Below are positions 1-9,465 of a stretch of DNA of 64,000 nt, piece by piece. The DNA comes from Tetracentron sinense (Eukaryota > Streptophyta > Magnoliopsida > Trochodendrales > Trochodendraceae). Each line of letters begins with the position of its first letter. The first letter of the stretch is position 1. The notes beneath the pieces were generated by a model that worked only from the letters and a program-made list of their open reading frames with translations, was not told where the DNA came from and made no database searches. Location of the stretch: assembly GCA_015143295.1 (NCBI GenBank), contig CM026567.1:14092416-14156415 (forward strand), written 5' to 3'. Made by a program: the position numbers and the translations under genes.

Positions 1-2146
1 CTTCAAGCCGGTAGAAGGAAAACTATTTCACTTTCGAGGGTTGAGAAGTAGAGACATTGCCCGCTTTGCGGCGTTGAGCTTAGCTAACCCCGAGGCAAAG
101 GACTCATCGACTATTCCGGTGTGAGTGAGTTCCTGGATATATTTCCAGAGGAGTTGCCAGGATTGCCTCCAGACAGGGAGATTGAGTTTGCGATCGAGCT
201 TGCACCAGGCACAGCCCCTGTTTTCAGAGCTCCATATAGAATGGCCCCTATTGAACTCAAGGAGGTTAAAGACTCAGTTGGAGGAATTACAAGGCCTTGG
301 TTTCATTCGACCAAGTGTCTCACCGTGGGGTGCCCCGGTGTTGTTTGTTAAGAAGAAAGATGGCTCGATGCGGATGTGTGTCGATTACAGGCAATTGAAC
401 AAAGTCACTATAAAGAATAGGTATCCCTTGCCTAGGATTGACGACTTGTTCGATCAGTTGAAGGGAGCGAGATTTTTCTCAAAGATAGACCTTCGATCGG
501 TTATCACCAGTTGAAGATTAAGGCGGAAGATGTTCCCAAAACTACATTCAGGACTCGGTATGGACACTACGAGTTCTTGGTAATGCCTTTTGGACTCACG
601 AACGCGCCGGCAGCCTTTATGGATTTGATGAACCGGGTGTTCCGGCCACACCTTGATAGGTGCGTGATTGTATTTGTGGATGACATCTTGGTCTATTCCC
701 AGACAAGGGAAGATCACACACGCAACCTATGCCTTGCTTTGGAAATGCTAAGAGAACACAAGCTATACGCCAAACTTAGCAAGTGTGAGTTTTGGTTGGA
801 AGAGGTGGCATTCCTAGGCCACGTGGTTTCTGCAGAAGGTATCTCGGTGGATCCGAAGAAGATCGAAGCAGTTATGAGTTGGGCGAGGCCCAAGAGTGTT
901 ACTGAGATACGTAGTTTTCTTGGATTGGCAGGCTACTACAGGAGATTCGTAGAGGGTTTCTCTAGCTTTGCAGCACCACTCACTTACCTGACAAGGAAGA
1001 ACGCCAAGTTTGTATGGAGTGATAAGTGCGAGATCAGTTTCACGGAACTGAAGAAGAGGCTTACTACAGCCCCTGTCCTTACTGTGCCATCTGGACCTTA
1101 TGGGTATGAGGTGTATAGTGATGCCTCACACGTTGGACTTGGGTGTGTACTCATGCAGCATAAGAAAGTCATTGCCTATGCATCAAGACAATTGAAGGAG
1201 CATGAGAAGAATTATCCCACGCACGACTTGGAGCTTGCGGCGGTCGTGTTTGCACTTAAGATTTGGCGTCATTACCTTTATGGGGTGGAGTTCTATGTGT
1301 TCACTGATCACAAGAGTCTCAAGTATCTCTTTTCCCAAAATGAGCTAAATCTAAGGCAACGGCGTTGGATGAAATTTCTGAAGGACTATGATTGTACCAT
1401 TCAATACCACCCGGGCAAAGCAAATGTAGTGGCTGATGCTTTGAGTAGAAAACCTCAAGGGTTGTTAGCACACATGTTAGTTCAAGAATTGAAGCTACTA
1501 GAAGATTTGGCAAATCTGGACATCAGTGTGAATAACTCTGTCCGTGGTTCCTATCTTGGCAAATGTTACGGTTCGGTCGTACATTATAGATTTGATCCAA
1601 GAATATCAAGACATGGATGCGGAATTGTTGGCTTATCGGGACAAAGAAGTTGCTAAGGGTAGTGAGGACTTCTCTCTCACTAGTCGGGGTGCTATCACAT
1701 TCAAAGGAAGGTTGTGTGTTCCGGCCAACGCAGATCTTCGACGAGAGATCATGGGTGAGGCACATCGTTCGAAGTACACAGTGCATCCAGGGGGCACAAA
1801 GATGTACCGGAACCTCAAGAGTCACTTTTGGTGGTGGAATATGAAGAGGGAGGTTGCGGAATATGTAGCACGATGCTTGGTGTGTCAACAGGTAAAAGCA
1901 GAACACATGCGGCCCGCTGGTCTATTGCATTCTCTTCCTATTCCCGAGTGGAAATGGGAGAACATATCCATGGATTTCATAGTTGGCTTGCCAAAGACGG
2001 CAAGGGGCTCAGATGCGATATGGGTAGTAGTGGATCGTTTGACAAAGTCCGCTCATTTCTTACCCTACCGTACTACCTTCAACTCTAGTCAGTTGGCTGC
2101 ACTATACATCAAGGAAGTAGTTAGACTACATGGGGTGCCAGTCAGT
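1..2146 (+). pseudogene. Tekay-type Ty3/gypsy pol remnant (protease end, RT, RNase H, partial integrase)
   Basis: This is a fossil of a chromovirus polyprotein. The first 120 bases encode the spacer after the protease. RT follows with the [17 protein letters not shown] block near 351-400 and the catalytic FVDD near 673-690. RNase H shows [10 protein letters not shown] near 1110-1150 and [11 protein letters not shown] near 1300-1335. Integrase shows its zinc-binding region (CLVCQQVK near 1873-1895) and the start of its catalytic core (SMDFIVGLP near 1967-1990). Integrase is cut by a perfect LTR start at 2147. The copy is broken, with a few breaks in about 2 kb, and most of its differences from the inverted twin at 51,530-53,674 are single-base length differences. 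It continues beyond the left window edge. Confidence 0.93.
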
Positions 2147-2366
2147 TGTAGAGCCCCGGACCTTTTCACAGTTAATACATGACACTCTCGTTGTCATTTT
2201 TGCCTTTTTAAGAGGTATAATTAATAAATAAGGAAGAAATTGGAAATTTTGAAATGTCAGAAATGTTCCTCTTCGAAGTAGGAACACAACGCAAGTTGAA
2301 TCGTCAAAATCGGATGAACAAGTCAAAAGATATGGCCAAAACAGTCTGAACCGGTAGGAAAACGTA

Positions 2367-2468
2367 GCTCGGTTATGCACTGAGGACGTAGCTCGGAAGG
2401 CACTAAGGACGTGCTCTGACGTCGTACTCTGATAACGTAGCACAGACAACGTACTCTGATAACGTATA
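2367..2468 (+). promoter_or_regulatory. ACGT-core-rich block in LTR U3
   Basis: Repeated elements such as ACGTAGCTCGG, GACGTC and CTCTGATAACGTA pack many ACGT cores into about 100 bp. ACGT is the core bound by plant bZIP factors (family knowledge), so a U3 enhancer role is an inference. The block recurs at about 10,115-10,220 and, inverted, at about 51,205-51,320. Confidence 0.35.
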
Positions 2469-2530
2469 CTATGTGCATCCGTTGTACAGCTCACAACGGG
2501 CACGTTGTACAACTCACCACGGGCACACTG

Positions 2531-2538
2531 TATATAAG
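2531..2538 (+). promoter_or_regulatory. TATA-like box in LTR1
   Basis: TATATAAG stands just before the 24/25-bp tandem array. The equivalent site in LTR2 and LTR3 reads TACATAAG. In other LTR families a better TATA box lies further downstream, so the true start in family 1 is uncertain. Confidence 0.3.
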
Positions 2539-2549
2539 ACAACGGACTA

Positions 2550-3295
2550 TTCACGGCACCACGAGTCGACACTATTCACGGACCACGAGTTGACACTATT
2601 CACAACACCACGAGTTGGCACTATTCACAGCACCACGAGTTGGCACTATTCACGGACCACGAGTTGACACTATTCACGGACCACGAGTTTGCACTATTCA
2701 CAACACCACGAGTTGGCACTATTCACGGACCACGAGTTGACACTATTCACAACACCACGAGTTGGCACTATTCATAGCACCACGAGTTGGCACTATTCAC
2801 GGACCACGAGTTGACACTATTCACGGACCACGAGTTGGCACTATTCACAGCACCACGAGTTGGCACTATTCACGGACCACGAGTTGACACTATTCACGGC
2901 ACCACGAGTTGACACTATTCACGGACCACGAGTTGACACTATTCACAACACCACGAGTTGGCACTATTCACGGACCACGAGTTGACACTATTCACAACAC
3001 CACGAGTTGGCACTATTCACGGACCACGAGTTGGCACTATTCACGGACCACGAGTTGACACTATTCACAGCACCACGAGTTGGCACTATTCACGGACCAC
3101 GAGTTGGCACTATTCACGGACCACGAGTTGGCACTATTCACAGCACCACGAGTTGGCACTATTCACGGACCACGAGTTGGCACTATTCACGGACCACGAG
3201 TTGACACTATTCACAACACCATGAGTTGGCACTATTCACGGACCACGAGTTGACACTATTCACAGCACCACGAGTTGGCACTATTCACAACACTA
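2550..3295 (+). repeat. 24/25-bp tandem array in U3 (about 30 copies)
   Basis: Units read CACGAGTTGRCACTATTCAC plus a 4-5-base joint (GGAC, AACAC or AGCAC). The joint types alternate irregularly. It is a minisatellite that varies between LTR copies: shorter, diverged versions lie in LTR2 (about 7,725-7,960) and LTR3 (about 10,320-10,705). Long open frames across it are a side effect of the repeat. Confidence 0.9.
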
Positions 3296-4228
3296 TTCAC
3301 AGAAATCCCAGTAAGGGTATTACGGTCTTTTGGTCAGTTCACTCTTACCTTAAGAGTTTAACCCGAGCCTTTAGGGCTTCATTTGACACTTAGAGAGTTT
3401 GAGAGAATAGGAGAAAGGGGAGAAGGCGATTCCAACCTAGGGTTTTCATTTTGGAGAGAAATCAAAGGGTTTTGAAACCCTAGATCAACCTCCAGCCTAT
3501 TTTTCTTCAAGATCAAGGCACAAACTCGTGAGGAGCATCTCCTCAAACTAGGGCAGCAGCTACACAGTCGTTTTGGAAAGGGGTTTCTTCCTCATTTCTT
3601 CAAGGTCGGTGCTTCTTACTACCCTCCTAGTTATAGTTCCTCTTTCCTCTTCTTTTCTCTTCATTTTCTTTCATTTACACATGTGCTATGAGATGGATGA
3701 ATGGTAAATGGTAAATGGTGAATGGTGAATGGTGAATGGAGATGGAATGGGCGATTGGATGCCAATGGTTGTGTGTGATGAACAAATGGGGAAGGGCATT
3801 GTTCCAATAATGAACGTACATCTATGATTTGAGTAAAACCCATCTAGAAAAGCATGTTGTAGGGTAAATCCATAATGAACACACCATGTTTGATGAAATG
3901 CCAAGGTGAACACAGTGAGCTGAAAATCTGGAAATGCATGCCTAATAAATTATAAATATTGCTAGGGACTATGATAGTGTGTTTCCTGCTTTCCCTAAAT
4001 GCTATGAATATAGAATTGCTCAATCTTTAATGTTATGTGTGTTGTGAAATTTCCCAAATGTCATGTTTAAATTTAAATGCAAGTATGTACACGGTTCCCA
4101 CGAGCACGGCATGCATGACATGATTTATTGAGTTTACAAGAACATGGTTAGAGGTGGGACATATCTTCCGATATGTTTTACCTCGTTCATGACAAGACAT
4201 GGCATGACAAGCATAAGCATTCCAGGAA

Positions 4229-4386
4229 GAAGGGTCTCCCTTCCCTCACAAGTAGTTTACTCTTCCAAGCAAGCATGACAAGACATGGCATGACAAGCAT
4301 AAGCATTCTAGGAAGAATGGTCTCCCTTCCCTCACAAAGACATAGCGTGACAAACATAAGCATTCTAGGAAGAAGGGTCTCCCTTC
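4229..4386 (+). repeat. Array of short hairpins in the LTR1 leader
   Basis: Units of the form GAAGGG-TCT-CCCTTC (6-bp stem, 3-base loop) at 4,229-4,243 and 4,372-4,386, with an imperfect one near 4,315-4,330, spaced by CATGA-rich filler. The same position in other LTRs holds related hairpins with altered but still paired stems. Confidence 0.7.
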
Positions 4387-4673
4387 CCTCACAAGTAGTT
4401 TACTTTCCAAGCAAGCATGACATGGCATGACACGCATGATATGACAAGATAAGACAAACATAACAAGTTTCAAGTACGAAAAGATATTTCAAGTCAAGTC
4501 AAGTGCACGATGTTTTCAAGAGGATTTATCGGTTTTTTACGAATTACAAGCATGATTATAAACTGCTTTACTTCCTTGTATGATATGAACTGTTTTCGTT
4601 TGACATATATAAATTGCTCCTGATTATGTATTGCCATTTTTATGCTATAATCGTTGGTTAGTATTTAGTACCC

Positions 4674-4694
4674 GCTGAGTATTCCATGCTCAGC
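4674..4694 (+). other. Conserved CTGAG...CTCAG hairpin before the mini-ORF
   Basis: GCTGAGTAT-TCC-ATGCTCAGC can form a 9-bp stem (one G-T wobble) with a 3-base loop, 10 bases before the mini-ORF ATG. It is found in every LTR copy here that keeps this region, in either orientation. Confidence 0.65.
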
Positions 4695-4704
4695 CGTACT
4701 TCTT

Positions 4705-4824
4705 ATGTCGGCAGGTTCTGAGGGAGCTGCTGTTTCATTTGATGTTTGTGCTCCTGGTCCATGGGTGGAAGAGGAGTACGTCGAGGAGCCTTTGGAGGAA
4801 CCTCCCGTAGAGGGTTACCAATAG
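4705..4824 (+). CDS. LTR-resident mini-ORF with PWVEEEY core (39 aa), LTR1 copy
   Basis: I do not recognise this peptide. It starts at the ATG in TTATGTCGGCAGG and encodes MSAG, then an Ala-rich stretch, FDVCAPGPWVEEEY, then an acidic Glu/Pro tail ending EGYQ. There is no signal peptide or membrane segment. It lies in the LTR between two conserved hairpins, downstream of the promoter and upstream of the primer site, so it would be in the 5' leader of the element's RNA. The core PW(V/I/L)E(E/K)EY recurs in at least ten LTRs here, including families with little other similarity, and several differences are synonymous. Two divergent families lack the ATG but keep the peptide, so the true start may differ or the segment may be an exon. 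Coding status is an inference. Confidence 0.45.
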   Translation: MSAGSEGAAVSFDVCAPGPWVEEEYVEEPLEEPPVEGYQ

Positions 4825-4886
4825 GTGGTTGTTGATTCTGAGTGGATTAGCTGTGGGTGAGATGAGAGTTAGATTTATGTATTTTG

Positions 4887-4900
4887 GCGGGCATGTCCGC
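4887..4900 (+). other. Second conserved leader hairpin (GCGGG-CATG-TCCGC), LTR1
   Basis: A 5-bp stem (last pair G-T) with a CATG loop after ATGTATTTTG. Equivalent sites: 9,528-9,541; 12,305-12,318; 13,329-13,342; 20,865-20,882; 32,243-32,256; 33,304-33,318; 38,600-38,617; 39,829-39,849; 46,833-46,846; 55,967-55,980. Stem bases differ between families while pairing is kept. Confidence 0.65.
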
Positions 4901-5121
4901 ACTTTCTTACGGTTACCTTTTGTATAAACTTGGATTTGCGTAAGTATATACATAGAGGTTTGTTTAGACTTCCGCTGTGCTATATTAGAGTATGTTTCCG
5001 CTTTTTTTGTCCTCTATTGTATATGCTCTGTGGGTTTTGCAGGTTAGTTGTCAAGCAAGTCATGATTAGTAGTCCAAAGTTCACTCTAACTCCTAGGGTG
5101 GGTTTTGGGTCGCGACAGAAG

Positions 5122-5133
5122 TGGTATCAGAGC
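5122..5133 (+). other. Primer binding site, tRNA-iMet type
   Basis: TGGTATCAGAGC begins 5 bases after the LTR end. It matches the usual initiator-Met tRNA primer site of plant LTR retrotransposons, so LTR1 served as a 5' LTR. Confidence 0.92.
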
Positions 5134-5942
5134 TTAGGCTTTAGGTCTCTAGGGTCACTTAGAATCTTATACCACGGCTTGACAAGAGCATATGTTAGGA
5201 AACAAGTTAGGATGGAAGTAAGTCGGAAGTGAGTCTTGTTCTAAGTGTGAGACTAAACGTTAGTCTTAATCTAAAATGGTTGCTCCAACCAAGCACAGGT
5301 CTTAGAAACGCTAGAACACCAAGATATAATATTACAACTACTCTGATGACTTGACGAGATGAATATGATGGTACTATACTCTGTATGTAGTATTGTTATA
5401 TGGTGTTATATGCTATATGGTGTGCGTACAATGTACTTATAGTATTATGTGTGGTATTGTTAGGGGGCATTAAATGTGGTGTGCATGCTATATGTCACGT
5501 ACTAAGTGACAACCAATGTGTTAGGAATTAATTCCCAGCTAGACTTATGAGTTGAGTAATACTCCGGCTGGAGTTCAGACTATGTGTGAGTTGGTAAATG
5601 GTGGTAGGTCCTTGCCATACCCTGTACTATGGGGTCTTCGTAAATAATAGCCTTCCGAGTGAGAATAGAATTCTCTTTCGTCTTACAAGATTAAAAAAAA
5701 AAAAAAAAAAAAAAATTTAGAATTTACGAAATAGGGACATAGGCTTGATAAGTAATATTGTGAGCATTTGGTGTAATTTTAAACTTGTTAAACTATACTA
5801 GATGCGTCTTACATCACAAAGAAATATAAGTCACACATCATGGTATGACAATAATTCCATGAAACCCCACGACTAGTAGAAACAGATATAGATAGTATTG
5901 CGTTTTAACTCAAGGAACAAATATAATTTTAACAACCCAGGG

Positions 5943-6165
5943 ATGCTCGATGCACGCTTCTAAGTACAGTTGCGCATTTTCTGCAGCACGTCTTAGACCC
6001 AGTGCTCAGTCCCAATTAAACATAATTTTTGGATGAGCTCACGGATGTTTGATGCACGTTTCTAGATGCGCGCCTGCAGCACGCCCTAGACTCAGTGCTC
6101 GGTCCTAGTCTAGATACAGATGCGCGTTCATTCTGCAGCACGTTCTAGACACGATGCCAGTCCAA
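5943..6165 (+). repeat. Three imperfect tandem copies, CTGCAGCACG motif
   Basis: Each copy holds a GCGC...CTGCAGCACG..TAGAC..AGTGCTC.GTCC pattern, at about 5,943-6,012, 6,041-6,105 and 6,107-6,165. Function unknown. Confidence 0.6.
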
Positions 6166-6305
6166 AATAATAAAGAAATTACTAACTCCATCGGGTAGCA
6201 TGCACGTTCATACATATCGTGAGCAGCATACATAGCATAGGCATCATGCATCGCATAAGCATCATACATTTCATACATGGCACACATTTCATACATGGCA
6301 TGAAC

Positions 6306-6340
6306 AAAAAAATAAAATAAAATAAAATAAAATAAAATAT
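6306..6340 (+). repeat. AAATA microsatellite
   Basis: Seven perfect or near-perfect pentamers. Confidence 0.9.
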
Positions 6341-6860
6341 ACATATCCCGCATGCATCATGTAGATCTTAGAAGCATTATACATGTCATCAGATTTAGAG
6401 GGCATCACCTAAACAACTCAATTAGATGAGCTAATCATTAGTATTAGTTTCAAACGGGCTAAGGTCTTAAGTTTGTGATCAGTTAATACCATAATCAAGT
6501 GTGAAGCTTATCATCAGTAAGAAAACTACTTGTATAATTGTACGATTATAATTGTACTTAGATATATACACGATGTGCTCGCATAGGTTGGGGGCTTGAG
6601 TCCAACTTCTGCTTAGGAGAAGTTGTTGCCCTTAAGAAGCAACTAAGGAGTTAGCCTTAGACCATAACCAGTTGCAACACAACTAACATCGCATCTTGGC
6701 TTCGCTAAGGAACCTTAGAGTATATTATTAAGCTATGGTATGTGTATCGTGAAGTATGTTCTAGACTTTGATAAATACTTACTATTATGAAAATGCAATA
6801 TCGGATTTTGATGGGATTCAAGTTAGACTCATGCTTTGCTATCGTCCTCAGGAGTAAACC

Positions 6861-7597
6861 ATGAGATGTGGCGATCAGGGTCTTGGATACCACACTAGGA
6901 GGGGTGGAGTATCTCCTCCTCCATTGAGGGATGAGCAGCCTGATCTCACTCAGGTCTTGGGATCCATAGCAGAAACACTAGCAATACTTACCACTAGGCA
7001 GCCCACTACCCCCATTCCTACGGTAGTACTTGTACCTATCCCTACACATCATGCCATAGGAAGTGAGGCACTTTGGAGGATGAGGCCCCCGGTATTTTAT
7101 GGTAATATGGACCCATTAGTCGCAGAAGCATGGGTTAGGACGGGATATGCAAGTACGGAGTCCTCCCACTGCACCACAGGCTTCTCTTTCGGTTGCTTCA
7201 CCGGCATCGCACACGGCTACCGTGCAGCCACCCCGCCTCGCAGTATCTCAGGCAACAGGATATGCTCCCTCCACCTACTCTTAGGAGATATGTACCCTTT
7301 GTGGGAGGAGGCATGTGGCCAGAGAGTGTAGGAGAATCTCCGGTGGATGTTTTCACTGTGGTTGCCAGGGCCACCTGATCAAGGATTGTCCCAACCGTCA
7401 GATGCCACCTTATTCTCGGGGAAGTAGGCCCACGGTTAGGCGGTCACCTCCGCTGGGCTCTACACAAGCATTAATCCCCCAGCAGTCCACACAGCCCCTT
7501 ACTAGGCTAACCAGGGACAAGCCTTTGCCACTCCAGGATAGAATGCTCAGGCACCAAAGGATATGGCATGAGGATGTGAGAGGGAGAAGAAAACGGA
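6861..7597 (+). pseudogene. Tekay-type gag remnant
   Basis: The N-terminus resembles the Gag at 54,134-55,375: an Arg-rich start, then DEQPDLTQVLGSIAETLAIL, then a capsid-like segment with MRPPVFYGNMDPLVAEAW. Near 7,335-7,395 there is a zinc knuckle of the CX2CX4HX4C type (CFHCGCQGHLIKDC). The capsid region is shorter than in the twin element, so this is an internally deleted, broken fossil with several breaks. It runs directly into LTR tandem-repeat sequence near 7,598, with no pol. Confidence 0.8.
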
Positions 7598-8859
7598 CTA
7601 CGGGCACGCTCACCACAGGCACGTTGTACAACTCACCCGGGCACGCTGTACATAAGACAACGGACTACGGGCTCAGCACTATGCACAGCACGAAGTGACA
7701 ACGGGTTCGACACCCTTGACAACGGACCACGAGTTGGCACTGTTGACAACGGACCACGAGTTGGCACTGTTCACAGCACCACGAGTTGGCACTGTTCACA
7801 GCATCACGAGTTGGTACTATTCACCGCACAACGAGTGGGTACTATTCACCGCACAACAAGTGGGCACTATTCACGGCACAACGAGTGGGTACTATTCACG
7901 GCACAATGTGTTCAGCACTATTCACGGCACAATGTGTTCAGCACTATTCACGGTCCTCGCGTCATTTCAGAAATCCCAGTAAGGGTATTACGGACTTTTG
8001 ATCAGTTCACTCTTACCTTAAGAGTTTAACCCGAGCCTTTAGGGCATCATTCGACACTTAGAGAGAATAGAAGAAAGAGGAGAAGGCGACTCCAACCTAG
8101 GGTTTCCATTTGGGAGAGAAATCAAAGGGTTTGAAACCCTAGATCAACCTCAAGCCCGTTTTCTTCAAGATTTCGGTGCAAGCATTCGTGGAGCTCACGA
8201 ATCAAGCTAGGGCAGCAACTCACAGCCATTTGGAAAGAGGGTTTCTTCCTCATTTCTTCAAGGTCGGTACTTTTTACTACCCTCCTAGTTATAGATCCTC
8301 TTTTCCCCTCATTTCTCTTTATTTTCTTTCACTTCTACATGTGCTATGAGATGGATGAATGGTAAATGGTGAATGGTGAATGGAGATGTAAGGGGCGATT
8401 GGATGCCAGTGGTTGTGTGTGATGAACAAATGGGGAAGGGCATTGTTTCAATAATAAACATACATGTATGATTTGAGAAAAACCCATTTAGAAAAGCATG
8501 TTGTAGGGTAAATCCATAATGAACACACCATGTTTGATGAAATGCCAAGGTGAATAAAGTGTGATGTAAATTAGTAAATTCATGCCTAATAAATTCTGAA
8601 TATTGCTAGGGTGTAGTGTGTTTCCTGCTTTCCCTAAATGCTATGAATATTGAATTGCTCAATCTTTAATGTTATGTGTGTTGTGAAATTTTCCCAAATG
8701 TCATGTTTAATTTTAAATGCAAGTATGTACACGGTTCCCACGAGCACGGCATGCATGACATGATTTATCGAGGTTTCCAAGAAGATGGATAGAGGTGAGG
8801 CATATCCTACGATATGTTTTACCTCGCTTTTCACAAGTAGACAAGAACCAACATTCCAC

Positions 8860-8989
8860 GAGGGGTCTCCCCTCACTCACAAGTTCATATCATAAAGAAG
8901 GGTCTCCCTTCCCTCGCAAGTACATACATATCATAAAGAAGGGTCTCCCTTCCCTCGCAAGTGCATTGCATAAAGAAGGGTCTCCCTTC
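8860..8989 (+). repeat. Hairpin array with two stem types, LTR2 leader
   Basis: Four hairpins: GAGGGG-TCT-CCCCTC at 8,860-8,874 and GAAGGG-TCT-CCCTTC at 8,897-8,911, 8,938-8,952 and 8,975-8,989. The G-C/A-T swap keeps pairing. Confidence 0.75.
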
Positions 8990-9345
8990 CCTCTCAAGGC
9001 ATCTCACAAGGACATCTCACAAGGATATCTCACAAGTTACACGATCACAAGCAAGCATGCATGACATGACACGACATACAAGAATCAAGCAAGATAGACA
9101 AGACAAGATTTCAAATACGAAAAGAGCTTTCAAGTCAAGTCAAGTGCACGATGTTTTCAAGAGGATTTATCGGCTTTCTACGAATTTCAAGCATGATTAT
9201 AAACTGCTTTACTTCCTTGTATGATATGAATTGTTTCCATTTGACATATATGAATTGCTTCTGATCATGTGTTGCCATTTCTATGCTATAATTGTTGGTT
9301 AGTATTCAGTACCCGCTGAGTATTCCATGCTCAGCCGTACTTCTT

Positions 9346-9465
9346 ATGTCGGCAGGTTCTGAGGGAGCTGCTACTCCATTTGATGTTTGTGCTCCTGGTC
9401 CATGGGTGGAAGAGGAGTACGTCGAGGAGCCTTTGGAGGAACCTCCAGTAGAGGGTTACCAATAG
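9346..9465 (+). CDS. PWVEEEY mini-ORF, LTR2 copy
   Basis: 39 codons, same start context and layout as at 4,705; the peptide differs at two residues from the LTR1 copy and is the same as at 56,043-56,162. Confidence 0.45.
   Translation: MSAGSEGAATPFDVCAPGPWVEEEYVEEPLEEPPVEGYQ

Larger units (their letters stand above)
1..4694 (+). repeat. Left arm of a large inverted repeat (partner 48,989-53,674)
   Basis: Base 1 corresponds to 53,674 and about 4,690 to 48,989. Both arms hold the pol fragment, the same integrase/LTR junction and the same LTR modules. Differences I could see are mostly single-base length differences plus changes in repeat copy number. Confidence 0.88.
2147..5117 (+). repeat. 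Tekay-type LTR, family 1 (LTR1), 2,971 bp, acting as a 5' LTR
   Basis: It begins TGTAGAGCCCCGG and ends GGGTCGCGACA, and a tRNA-iMet primer site follows at once, so it is a 5' LTR. Order of parts: conserved U3 block (2,290-2,340), ACGT-rich block (2,367-2,468), 24/25-bp tandem array (about 2,550-3,295), promoter region and conserved leader start (CAAGGTCGGT near 3,602), hairpin array (4,229-4,386), CTGAG hairpin, mini-ORF, second hairpin, LTR end. Its left neighbour is integrase coding sequence of the same clade, which fits insertion of one element into another. Confidence 0.9.
5134..6860 (+). other. Untranslated leader between primer site and gag
   Basis: No coding signal is visible. Its first 200 bases match the leader of the inverted element (about 55,540-55,720). 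It holds a 23-base A run (5,693-5,715), a three-copy imperfect repeat around CTGCAGCACG (about 5,943-6,165), a CAT-rich stretch (about 6,190-6,305) and an AAATA microsatellite. Confidence 0.6.

Noticed and set aside
2473-3224. Several overlapping open frames through the CACGAGTTGGCAC array, and their twins at 50,283-51,205 and 10,224-10,781
   Set aside because: The frames follow the 24/25-bp repeat, have low-complexity translations (GTIHGPRV units) and change with copy number. They are a side effect of the repeat.
2550-3295. CRISPR-like appearance of regularly spaced repeats
   Set aside because: Plant nuclear context, no unique spacers (the joints are GGAC or AACAC variants) and no cas genes. 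It is a U3 minisatellite.
4229-4386. G/C-rich hairpins as bacterial-type terminators
   Set aside because: They lie in eukaryotic LTR leaders, in tandem, without T tracts. An RNA-structure role is more likely.
1-4694. Biological large palindrome or segmental inversion as the main reading of the inverted arms
   Set aside because: Not excluded, but the arm ends exactly at a 100-N scaffold gap and the differences look like read errors, so an assembly cause is favoured.
5134-6860. Hidden small RNA or tRNA gene in the leader
   Set aside because: No tRNA-like A/B box arrangement or cloverleaf was recognisable. Only short repeats and A-rich runs are seen.
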